Notes under the pieces: generated by a model
Seen by the model: the letters and a program-made list of their open reading frames with translations, nothing else
The model's database searches: none
What the model was told of the DNA's origin: nothing
Origin: Glandiceps talaboti
Taxonomy: Eukaryota; Hemichordata; Enteropneusta; Spengelidae
Assembly (NCBI RefSeq): GCF_964340395.1
Contig: NC_135561.1
Location: 14,067,961 to 14,106,460, forward strand
Direction of reading: 5' to 3'
DNA length: 38,500 nucleotides
Part shown: piece by piece, positions 27,445-38,500 of the stretch
Layout of the letters: each line of letters opens with the position of its first letter
Numbering within the stretch: position 1 is the first letter of the stretch
Translations under genes and position numbers: made by a program

Positions 27445-27760
27445 CCCCCCCCCCCCACGGGCGATACCCAGAGGGAGCTATTACAATGCGTTCCGTCCAT
27501 CGTTCATGTGTCTGTCCTTCTGTGCGTCCGTCCGTGCACTCTAATTTCTCCGATATTCTTAAGCCTATTTCACCTAGACTTGGCATAATGGTATTATAAC
27601 ACTTTTTCTTGAACTTATGATTGTCACTGAAGTTCGTGACTTGGATAATGGCGGCCATATTTGTGATAAAAACATTTCTCGTTATATCTTAACAAACCTT
27701 TGACCTTGACTAAATTTTTCAGGGTCAAATCTCCATAGGTTGTCATTGTACCATAACTGA
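27445..27760. repeat. Dispersed repeat with cagagggagctatt motif
   Basis: The C run followed by gatacccagagggagctatt, acaatgcgttccgtccatc and a ttatatcttaacaaacc stretch looks like a dispersed repeat. Its first about 70 bp recur at 37145-37215 upstream of gene E. Right boundary uncertain. Confidence 0.4.
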
Positions 27761-28099
27761 AGAAGTTGCATAGACTCAATTCAAGTGTTCATACCCACAT
27801 TATCGAGGTGGGGGCTTCTTTGAATACATTGACCTATGACATTCACCACCACCATTTTCAACTATAATGTTGCTGCTTTTGAGGTTTTGTATCTAGCAAT
27901 ACCATTCAAGTATCTGCACATATACTTATAGAGTTCAGCTTTTAGTTGGACATCAAATTGGTTGCGTCATGAACTGCGCGCACAAATACACGAACAAATG
28001 AACTGAGGTTCAGTAGTGCTATAGGCATGGTGGTTTCTGTGCGCGAGCACGTGTGTGTACCCACGCTAGAGTATGTGACAATAACTGAAAGTCAAAACC

Positions 28100-28690
28100 C
28101 ATGGATCTATTGCCCTTCTTAATATTTCATGATATTGCTGAGGGTATCTAAAGTGTTTGGAACATGAAGAAAATTTGTTCCGGATATTATAAAGATGACT
28201 CCATTGCAAACTCGGTCAAATATATGTAAATTCCATCGGAAAGCGTGGATGCAAGCGAGCATATGCATCGTCTTGAAAACTCGTACCGTGACAATGAAAT
28301 TTCTTTATCACGAATGCATTGGGAGAAAAGGAACACATTATGTATTGTAATGACACGTTCATTATAGTAAACCTTACAAGTATAAACTCTATTCGGAATA
28401 ATTATAAGTTTTGGACATGAAATAATGTGCTTAAGTTAACCTTAAAAAACAGATTAGGTAAGCATAAAGAGGTCAAAGCATATAATCCAATTAAAACATA
28501 ACATACACGTCCTCGTTTGTTGGGTTTAACCATGGATAGAGAAGAAGAAATTTTCTCTACTGTCTGTGGTTTAATATGTTGTAGAATAATAAGTTAGAAC
28601 TCAACATCACACTAGTAATTGAAGCTCACAACATTGGTATTGGCCTCGGATTATTAAGACTTATATCTCTAAATTTCTTTCTTTTTAATT
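28100..28690. other. Unique DNA upstream of copy D exon 1
   Basis: No repeat or exon recognised before the shared cgaccacacag motif at about 28692-28702. Confidence 0.45.
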
Positions 28691-28758
28691 ACGACCACAC
28701 AGGTAATCTGACTCTTTACAAGTAAGTGAAATACAAACTTTAGTAACTTGAAAACGCA

Positions 28759-28969
28759 ATGACTGCTACGTTACATCCTCCCAGTACCCAGTCGAAGAAA
28801 AGGATGGAATCTTGCGAAATGGTGTCCCAACCTACCGAAGCTGGATGGGAATGGTTTATCGTTCTTGGTACCTTCTTGTCAACGGTTATCTCAGCTGGTA
28901 CACTGTTTTCATTCGGTGTTTTTTACGTAGCATTCCTCAATGCTTTCAATAAATCAAAGTCTGAAACAG
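28759..28969 (+). CDS. MCT copy D exon 1
   Basis: 211 nt from ATG 28759, ending phase 1 at ACAG|GTGAGG. It codes MTATLHPPSTQSKKR..., the altered signature PTEAGWEW, and TM1 ending FNKSKSET. Length and sequence match gene E exon 1. A shared upstream motif ccacacag/gtaatctg at about 28698-28710 may be the acceptor of a 5'UTR exon. Confidence 0.85.
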
Positions 28970-29279
28970 GTGAGGAACCCCAGCATATAATTACGTACAA
29001 TTAAACACAGGACTCGGGGTTAATTTTATTCTTTACAACAAACAAGCAAACACGTCACCATCAAAGAAATATAATATATGTACACAAAAATTAATTATAA
29101 CACATAAACAACGCAACATACAAATTCTACCGACGGTTATTGTACAAATTTAATACTCACTCCGTTATAAATGCCACAAGGTTCTAAGTCTTGGGCAGAG
29201 CTAAGTGGTCAATATCATGTCCACTTGATGGTTGATGATCACCATGCCACCTCCATTAGAACAAACATGATTCAAATTC

Positions 29280-29480
29280 ATTTGTGAGATAATGGTTGTA
29301 CACAGGGAACCTTGTACATCCAAGCACTAGGATATGCACATCCTGGTGCAAGGATGTGGCCACATCCTAGTGCTAGGAAGAAGAGCACAGCTCTGTACCA
29401 GCTACAGGCCCTCGGGCACATTTGTCCACGGCCCTGGTACATGGTTGTGAAAAAATATACCAGTTGCATGGATGTAGAAT
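29280..29480. repeat. Palindrome-rich segment in copy D intron 1
   Basis: Holds the perfect 18-bp palindrome aggatgtggccacatcct (29351-29368) and inverted words gcactaggat, atcctggtgc and cctagtgct. Confidence 0.5.
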
Positions 29481-29729
29481 ACCACCTCTGTGCCACGACT
29501 GTTTAGTCCTTTCTAGTTCCATAACAGTGTACTGCACATCAAGCACACAGATGAGCACATACATGTAACAGTTTTAGTGAAATATTACTATGTAGCAACC
29601 ATTTTGTTCATATCCGTTGGAAGTATTTGCAACAGCACAGCCCTGGGGGAAAGAGTTGTTTTCTGGACTCTGAATATTGTCAGGCGCTATAAGTGTTAAG
29701 TGGTACCTTCTTCAGGAATGTGCCCCGAG

Positions 29730-29782
29730 TCACTATATATCACTATATATCACTATATTCACTATATATCACTATATATCAC

Positions 29783-29859
<77 letters not shown>

Positions 29860-29891
29860 CACTGTCTTATAGCAGATTGATACTCACCGAG

Positions 29892-29973
<82 letters not shown>
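29730..29973. repeat. tatatcac units, (TA)n, partial 50-bp motif (copy b), (TA)n
   Basis: The motif lies at 29856-29893 on the minus strand, between two long TA tracts. Confidence 0.85.
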
Positions 29974-29975
<2 letters not shown>

Positions 29976-30030
29976 ATCTGAACAACAAAAATAGGTGTGA
30001 TAAATGACATTTATCTTTCTCATCAATTAG

Positions 30031-30216
30031 CCTGGATAGGATCGATCTCGGGATTTGTCTTTGCTATGTCTGGTCCTTTGAGTGTTGCACTTGCCAGAAA
30101 AGTTGGACATCGTAAAGTTGTCATGACAGGTGGTATAGTTGCTGCTACAGGTCATCTTCTAAGTTCGTTTGCCACCAGTATTTATCATCTCTACATCACA
30201 TATGGAATAATAACAG
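30031..30216 (+). CDS. MCT copy D exon 2
   Basis: 186 nt, phase 1 to 1, coding AWIGSISGFVFAMSG...GHRKVVMTGG...YGIITG. Acceptor caattag, donor ACAG|GTAAGT, both intact. Nearly identical to gene E exon 2. Confidence 0.87.
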
Positions 30217-30572
30217 GTAAGTGTATACACACATGATTGAACAAACGTGCCAGGTGACATCCAGGTACATGATGTATCTCTAACATATTTCTTAACCAAA
30301 GGGATCCAGTACAGCATAATACATTTGCTCAAAACAGGGCAAAATGTATTGGGCTTACACTTCATCTTTATAATAGAAACTATAATCTTTCAAGTTATAT
30401 ACCACTCGCCATCCTAATGTTTGCTGTCATTCTGTGATGTTGTACCATATACCACCCTATATGCTGATGTATGGGCTGTTGTTTGACAAATGATTGGGTA
30501 AATGAAAGGTTTTGAAAAAAAAGACTGAAATTAGAGTATTGGTTGCATCAGATCTTAGATTGCAGTACACTC

Positions 30573-30826
<254 letters not shown>

Positions 30827-30920
30827 AATTGACTGGATGTAGATAAAACCACATAAAAGTGCTCAATACGGGTAGTAGAGCGAATTATATACAGGTTTTG
30901 AAAATTTGAACCAAATTATA

Positions 30921-30994
30921 TGCTATAGACCCTACAGAACTGTTTCGTGAGGTGCGTATTCCTCACTCATCAGGGGTAGAAAGTACAAACTGAC
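30921..30994 (-). ncRNA. Type I hammerhead ribozyme, copy 1
   Basis: Same sequence and structure as copy 2, displaced by exactly 179 bp. Predicted cleavage lies between 30933 and 30932. Cutting at both sites would release a 179-nt monomer that includes the 25-nt spacer. Confidence 0.85.
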
Positions 30995-31099
30995 CAAGTA
31001 ATTATCTATTATAAGTAATAGATAAAACCACATAAAAGTGCTCAATACGGGTAGTAGAGCGAATTATATACAGGTTTTGAAAATTTGAACCAAATTATA

Positions 31100-31173
31100 T
31101 GCTATAGACCCTACAGAACTGTTTCGTGAGGTGCGTATTCCTCACTCATCAGGGGTAGAAAGTACAAACTGAC
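31100..31173 (-). ncRNA. Type I hammerhead ribozyme, copy 2
   Basis: Minus-strand order: stem I strand ACCC, core CUGAUGA (31152-31146), stem II G-UGAGG with an 8-nt loop and CCUCA-C (6 bp), core GAA (31125-31123), stem III ACAG/CUGU with a 2-nt loop (or ACA/UGU with 4 nt), cleavage base A at 31112, then GGGU closing stem I. All invariant hammerhead positions (C3, U4, G5, A6, G8, A9, G12, A13, A14, A15.1-U16.1, H17) are satisfied. Predicted cleavage lies between 31112 and 31111. Confidence 0.85.
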
Positions 31174-31284
31174 ATGTTGCTTCAATTGAAATGGTTGGAA
31201 AATATTTCAAACGGAGACTTCCTATAGCAATGGAAATAGCTCTGACAGGTGGAGGACTTGGTCAGTTTGTACTTTCTACCCCTG
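31173..31284 (+). pseudogene. MCT copy D exon 3 scrap (TM5 signature only)
   Basis: Reading from CAT at 31173 gives [15 protein letters not shown], then [13 protein letters not shown], then LGQFVLST. This aligns with LTHVPATEIISVYFKKRLPVAMG in gene B. The codon before CAT is a TGA belonging to the retrozyme copy that abuts it, so the first codons and the acceptor are gone. Homology stops near 31280, where a CT-rich tract begins. Confidence 0.8.
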
Positions 31285-31299
31285 TCTTTCTTTTTTCCC

Positions 31300-32478
<1,179 letters not shown>

Positions 32479-32643
32479 GTCAATTGATAATGATGTCTAT
32501 ATTCGGTGCATGTATGGGTGGCTTTATGGTTAGCATACCTGTTGTTATTGCTGTTTTCCTGGGACGAGACAAAATGGGACCAGGACTTTCAGTATACCTC
32601 CAAACTGCAGGATGTATGGGATTAATTACTGGACCGACTTCCG
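32479..32643 (+). CDS. MCT copy D exon 5
   Basis: 165 nt, phase 1 to 1, coding GQLIMMSIFGACMGGF...GPTSG. Acceptor cttgcag, donor TCCG|GTAAGG. The reading frame is intact and homologous to exon 5 of B and C. Confidence 0.88.
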
Positions 32644-32730
32644 GTAAGGAGTGTAATCCTCGTTTTATATAATTACAACCTCATGAAATCTCACAAGCAC
32701 GTTCGGAGGTGGACAAATAAATGTACAGGA

Positions 32731-32860
32731 CGCGATTTCTTTTTGGCTGTTACGTTATTTAATGTCGTGTGTTCTTTTGTGAATGCTTGTAAGTAAGGAA
32801 CTCTCACAAAAGAACAAAGGACAGTAAACGTAACAGTCAAAAAGAACGTTAAATCGCGAT
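32731..32860. mobile_element. Small hairpin element in copy D intron
   Basis: The arms cgcgatttctttttggctgt...gttcttttgtga and tcacaaaagaac...aacagtcaaaaagaacg...aatcgcg are imperfect inverted repeats of about 55 bp around a short centre. It looks like a solo MITE. Confidence 0.6.
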
Positions 32861-32971
32861 GTGTACACTACATCGGATTTAATCAGATTGACCACCCACC
32901 GAGCTTTGTAAGTAACTTGCACGTTGATCACTAAACGTAATTGTTAGTATAGGATGGTAGGACAAATATCA

Positions 32972-33133
32972 TATATCATATCATATATCGTATCGTATCA
33001 TATCATATCATATCATATCATATCATATCATATCATATCATATCATATCATATCATATCATATCTCATATCACATCACATCACATCACATCACATCACAT
33101 CGTATCGTATCGTATCGTATCATATCATATCGG
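32972..33133. repeat. (ATATC)n pentanucleotide array with CACAT and CGTAT variants
   Basis: 5-bp period throughout with block-wise variants; similar CATAT/CACGT blocks recur at 33825-33918. Confidence 0.9.
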
Positions 33134-33650
33134 TATCACATAAATACGTGTAAATCTTCACATCACTTCAAACCGAAATGCACACATTACGTTACATATA
33201 TCCTTGGGTGGCATGAGTCTGATACGTAGAGGTACTTTTATTGTTATTTGATAAATGTTATTGTATCTACAAATCATGTAGATATCGATGTAGCAACCGG
33301 CAAGCTTCCGGTTTTCCGTTGAGCTCTGAGCTCCGAACTTACACATCCCGACGAAATATGATTAAAATGACGGACCAAAAGTCGCATTCAGACAAATTTT
33401 ACTTACGTTTCAAACTAAATTTGTTTGACATTACATGTACATCGCAAGGTTATAACCGATAATTTTGGTTGAGAAACCTCAGCACACTGTGTGTGCGTAA
33501 GCTTGACCTCGCAAGAGGTCACGCGATAGCCATCGTACGCCATTTTTTAATACGCGATGAAGAATATAGTGCGATGAAACGACGCAGTATTCGTAAAATT
33601 GGTTTCAAAATTGTAGAAAAAATATGTCGAAATACTTAATTATGTGATAA

Positions 33651-33821
33651 ATATATAATCCCATAAAATCCATGTTAGTTTTACGTCATAATGCTCCTCG
33701 TATGATTCCGCGGACTACAAATTCCCGCCTACTGGCTCAAATTTATATTATTATTAGTCAGCGTAATCATACTCGGAGCATTATGACGTAAAACTAACAT
33801 TTATTTCATGGGATTATATAT
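33651..33821. mobile_element. Small MITE with about 60-bp inverted repeats
   Basis: The left arm atatataatcccat...gttagttttacgtcataatg pairs with the right arm cattatgacgtaaaactaac...atgggattatatat. Between them are about 60 unmatched bases containing ccgcggac. It lies in the last intron of copy D. Confidence 0.7.
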
Positions 33822-34025
33822 AAATATCATATCATATCATATCATAAGTATATCCGCGACATCACATCACGTTACGTCACGTCACGTCACGTCACGTCAT
33901 ATCATATCATATCATATGCCACCTTATTTTCTCCTTTCTCTGGCTAAGCTTGGCATACAAAATATGTTAGAATATAATGTTATTAAACGTCATACAAAGA
34001 AATCATTTTTCATTTTAAATCACAG

Positions 34026-34153
34026 GTTTCTTACGTGATCATTATGGCACATACTACCAGACTTTCTGGATAGCTGGATGTTCTTTAAGCGTCTCTGCAG
34101 GACTTATTTTATCTTTACTTCCGGTCCATAAATTCGAACAAGCGACGCAATAA
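34026..34153 (+). CDS. MCT copy D exon 6 (terminal, frameshifted tail)
   Basis: Acceptor atcacag, then GFLRDHYGTYYQTFWIAGC, the last TM, and HKFEQATQ followed by TAA at 34151-34153. In the +1 frame from 34149 a second open stretch of 29 codons runs to TAA at 34236-34238 and ends TSNV. That is the kind of C-terminus seen in genes B and C, so the present stop looks like the result of an indel of about one base. Confidence 0.82.
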
Positions 34154-34238
34154 GGGACAAACACTGCAGGTCAACAACGAATCTCAACTGGCCAATGATG
34201 ACTTTGAAAACGGTGTTCAGCAAACGTCGAACGTATAA

Positions 34239-35519
<1,281 letters not shown>

Positions 35520-35562
35520 TTATACATACATACATGCATACATACGTACATACATAGATACA

Positions 35563-35596
<34 letters not shown>

Positions 35597-35768
35597 CATA
35601 TATACATACATACATACATACATACATACATACATACATACATACATACATGCATACATACGTACATACATACATACATACATACATACACACACATACA
35701 TACATATACATACACACATACATACATACATACATACATACATACATACATACATACATACATACATA
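35520..35768. repeat. (CATA)n array upstream of gene E
   Basis: About 250 bp of CATA units with cgta, tgca and caca variants; it ends where the segmental duplication begins. Confidence 0.9.
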
Positions 35769-35789
35769 AAATATACCTTTGCGTGCCTT

Positions 35790-36310
35790 TTAGATAAAAA
35801 CGAAATAATTTGTTTTCAGGCCGTATTTGGCGCACTGCAACCAGACATTGTGAAGGACGATTACATAACCAAGTTAAGCTGTACAGTTGATTGGCGTTGG
35901 TATGATAAGGTGTATTATCTTTTCAAGATACATTATAATGTGTTCACGTAGATATTGGATATCGCTCTGCATATACTGAAGCACTGCATTCTACCAGATC
36001 CGGGGAATCATTTTATTGATGAAAATACTCAAAGATTTAGAGGATTACGTATGTTAGCCAGGTCGTTAACCTTTGAATGCGTCACGGACGGCTTTGTTAT
36101 GAAATGACAATACATTACATTGAGTAAATGAAAGTCACGGACATAGCTAGATTGCCTACACAGTGATCAGCCACGACACCATGCCACTTTCCCTACGTCC
36201 TGGATATTTGAAACAGAAAGTAAGTACCAAGTATAATGATGGATATGCAAAAAATGACATAATTTCGTGATCCTGACTGACTGAGAGTGAGTATCCTTAC
36301 CTACCATACA
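35790..36310. repeat. Segmental duplication, copy 2 (pairs with 25888-26420)
   Basis: Counterpart about 9.9 kb downstream, in the same orientation and the same position relative to the start of gene E as copy 1 is to copy D. Confidence 0.75.
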
Positions 36311-36469
36311 CATCTCCTGCATATGGAAGCATATTATCTACTATCCGGTCCATAATATAACCTGCATAAGTTAGCAGAATTGACATGACCTTGATTGGAC
36401 CATAGACAGTGTCTATGATTGGACGAGGTTGTCTTTTTTGGTCTTTGGTTGCCATGTAATATTAAGAAG

Positions 36470-36507
36470 TGGCGTGTGTGTGTATATGTGTGTATGTATG
36501 TGTGTAC

Positions 36508-36564
<57 letters not shown>
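36470..36564. repeat. (TG)n/(TA)n array
   Basis: Occupies the place that the pentanucleotide array holds upstream of copy D. Confidence 0.88.
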
Positions 36565-36567
<3 letters not shown>

Positions 36568-36572
36568 ATGTT

Positions 36573-36765
36573 ATGTATTTTGATGCATCACGATGAGTGT
36601 ACAACACTGCGACCTCCGATGAGAGCGACTTACGTAACTTTCGACGACCATCGAGGTCATACACGTCACAGACAAAGGAAAGTGACCTTTTCTGTGTGCA
36701 CGTTAGGTATATTATGGTAGTAGCATTTTCAGAACAGAAGCCTGTCTCTAGCGAGAAGATAATGC
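36573..36765 (+). promoter_or_regulatory. Upstream block shared with copy D (gene E side)
   Basis: Carries the same TTACGTAA (36630-36637) and AGGTCA (36654-36659) about 650 bp before the gene E start codon. The second half-site seen upstream of D is not conserved. Confidence 0.35.
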
Positions 36766-37309
36766 GTGCACTCGTATACATGTAAGCTCAGATCAGTCAG
36801 ATCGCAACACCCTCTCATTTGCATACAACCTATCCTAGATGTAAGCTAATGTTCGACCAAAACTGATATTCTGTCTATAAATGATAGCATCTCGAACCAT
36901 GCAATTATACAATATTTAGATGATTGTACCAGAACAAAACTACCAATGTTACAGTCACCTTATTTGCTGTACAATACTTCGCCAAAAGTATTATTTTTTT
37001 TTAATCCAGCGACGTTACCTTACTACATACTATAAACTGAGGGCGATTGGACATATATTTCGTTGTCGTGTTCTAGATTTCTACGCGTGTAAGTGTATGG
37101 TGAAACTCATGCTCCACTAATGTCGTGACACGTGACTTCTATTTAGTTCCCCCAACGAATGACGCCCAGAGGGAGCTATTGCATTGCATTCCGTCCATCC
37201 GTTCGTTCATGCGTATAAGAATACGTATATCTCTAATTTTCTTCCTCTTTACGACCACACAGGTAATCTGACTCTTTACAAGTAAGTGGAATACAAACTT
37301 GAAGACGCA

Positions 37310-37520
37310 ATGACAGCTACGTCACTTCCTCCCCGAACCCATTCGAAGAAAAGGATTAAACCTTCTGAAATATTGTCCCAACCTCCCGATGGTGGCTGGG
37401 GTTGGTTTATCGTTCTTGGTACCTTCTTGTCAACGGTCATCTCAGCTGGTACAATGTTTTCATTCGGTGTATTTTACGTAGCGTTCCTTAATGCCTTCAA
37501 TAAATCGAAGTCTGAAACAG
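37310..37520 (+). CDS. MCT gene E exon 1
   Basis: 211 nt, ends phase 1 at ACAG|GTGAGG. It carries PPDGGWGW and TM1. The upstream ccacacag/gtaatctg motif is conserved with copy D. Confidence 0.88.
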
Positions 37521-38500
37521 GTGAGGAAACCTAGCAGCTTGTTATATTTAATCACACGGGACCCAGACTTATTTTTTTTATGTTTGTCACAACAAGGAAA
37601 CACGTCAATAGAAAAGAAATGTAATACGTTTACTGTATATGTGATTGGTTAATAGGGAAGAGATCTATGTTAAACAGATTGGTTGAAATGCTCTCAATCA
37701 GTCTCCTAAATTTAACTCAAGTTCAGCATGGATTTCGTACATTCGTCTGAGCTCTCATTTACCAGAAATGCTGCTGGCAAAAGTCAATCTCGCAAAAATC
37801 TACTGCCTGTTTAAACATAAAGAGGCAAGTCTACTGTCTGTCGAAAGCAGCAAAGAGTTAAGGTTGCTATATGTGTCAGCAACATTTTGAATTTTACAGA
37901 GAAAAGTTCTGTTCTTGTATACATCAATGGTACCGTGTAATAAATACATAAGTAATTGGTTTTGTAAAAGTAGCAGACGTCGTAGTATAGGACAACTATA
38001 GATCTATGTTTTTAGTTGTCAATGATTTCTATTCGGGCGCTGGATGCGAGAGAACGTTGATTGTATAAATGCCAAAGCAAGTGATGTGTTAAAGTAACTT
38101 ACTGACTGGCCATACTCGGCCACTTGAACATGTCATATTATCCGGGTCACTTATATTGCTATATAACAAATACCCCCCCCCCACCCACTTCCAGCCTTTG
38201 GAAATATTTGCAACAAACAGAACAGCCCAGTAGGTAATAGTTATCTTCTGGCCAGGCCCTATAAGTGGTGCCTTCTTGAGGAAAGTATCCTGTCATTATT
38301 ATCATGTATCTGAAAAACACAAAAATGTATTTTGAATTAAATATAATATCTTGTTTCACTATTTAGCCTGGATAGGATCGATCGCTTCATTTGTCTTTGC
38401 TATGTCTGGTCCTCTGAGTGTTGCACTTGCCAGAAAAGTTGGACATCGTAAAGCTGTCATGACAGGTGGTATAGTTGCTGCTACAGGTCATCTTCTAAGT
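37310..38500 (+). CDS. MCT gene E: 5' part of an SLC16-type gene, cut by window end
   Basis: Exon 1 (37310-37520) and most of exon 2 (38367 to 38500, 134 of an expected 186 nt) are present, with the intron in phase 1. The start is ATG 37310; an in-frame GTG at 37286 is not used. The protein begins MTATSLPPRTHSKKR and carries the intact signature PPDGGWGW, then TM1 and FNKSKSET, followed by AWIGSIASFVFAMSG in exon 2. It is the closest paralogue of copy D, sharing exon lengths, splice sites and upstream DNA. Unlike D it shows no damage in the visible part. Its role should be that of a monocarboxylate-type MFS carrier. Whether exons 3-6 are complete cannot be told here. Confidence 0.88.
37521..38366. 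other. Gene E intron 1
   Basis: About 846 bp. 38197-38290 is homologous to 29619-29725 in copy D intron 1 (tatttgcaaca, ttttctgg/tcttctgg, gtgccttctt). No other feature is seen apart from a C run near 38173. Confidence 0.6.
38367..38500 (+). CDS. MCT gene E exon 2, partial
   Basis: Acceptor ctatttag, then CCTGGATAGG coding AWIG; open to the window end, about 52 nt short of the expected donor. Confidence 0.88.

Larger units (their letters stand above)
30841..31173 (-). mobile_element. Hammerhead-ribozyme retrozyme, one full plus one partial 179-bp unit
   Basis: Two 154-bp copies (30841-30994 and 31020-31173) appear identical base for base and are separated by a 25-bp spacer, giving a 179-bp period. 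Each copy encodes a hammerhead ribozyme on the minus strand. Tandem monomers of this size, each with a type I hammerhead of very short stem III, are the known layout of animal retrozymes, which spread through small self-cleaved circular RNAs. No ORF is present, so movement would need reverse transcriptase from another element (Penelope-like in published cases). The short direct repeat ATGT flanks both ends (30837-30840 and 31174-31177). The perfect identity suggests recent insertion. Confidence 0.8.

Noticed and set aside
27440-27658. Minus-strand 72-codon open frame
   Set aside because: Lies over a dispersed noncoding repeat that recurs truncated at 37145-37215; no known motif.

Overview
This is animal nuclear DNA. 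Coding sequence is split into short exons with GT/AG splice sites, and introns and spacers are AT-rich and packed with very long microsatellites and small mobile elements. The genes are metazoan solute-carrier families (SLC16-type monocarboxylate transporters and an SLCO/OATP). The dense microsatellites and gene content suggest a marine invertebrate, but the species cannot be fixed from this window.

Layout: (1) 1-2005, the last coding exon of an OATP-like gene on +, with the rest of the gene off the left edge. (2) 5016-9683, MCT gene B on -, six exons, 549 aa, apparently intact. (3) 13600-20260, MCT gene C on -, six exons, 520 aa, intact, with the same intron positions and phases as B. (4) 20261-28758, a gene-free spacer with a candidate promoter cluster, very long GA and ATGT/CTGT arrays, and a decayed OTU-protease fragment. 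(5) 28759-34153, MCT copy D on +, which keeps exons 1, 2, 5 and 6 and a scrap of exon 3; exon 4 is missing and the C-terminus is frameshifted. (6) 37310-38500, MCT copy E on +, nearly identical to D in exons 1-2 but with an intact N-terminal motif, cut by the window end. D and E, with about 3 kb of upstream DNA each, form a tandem segmental duplication.

The most unusual item is at 30841-31173. Two perfect 154-bp direct copies with a 179-bp period each carry, on the minus strand, every invariant nucleotide of a type I hammerhead ribozyme with a very short stem III. This is the architecture of animal retrozymes (small circular-RNA retroelements related to Penelope-like elements). The insertion sits exactly at the truncated 5' edge of exon 3 of copy D, and 29 bp of the element recur inverted at the other edge of that exon scrap.

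At least seven copies of a long-terminal-inverted-repeat MITE family, plus three other foldback elements, lie in the introns and spacers. One MITE ends 5 bp inside an intron of gene C, next to the splice donor, and another carries the nearest poly(A) signal downstream of gene B. The transporters probably arose by local duplication from one six-exon ancestor. B and C look functional, D is a relic or a radically shortened gene, and E cannot be judged because it is truncated.
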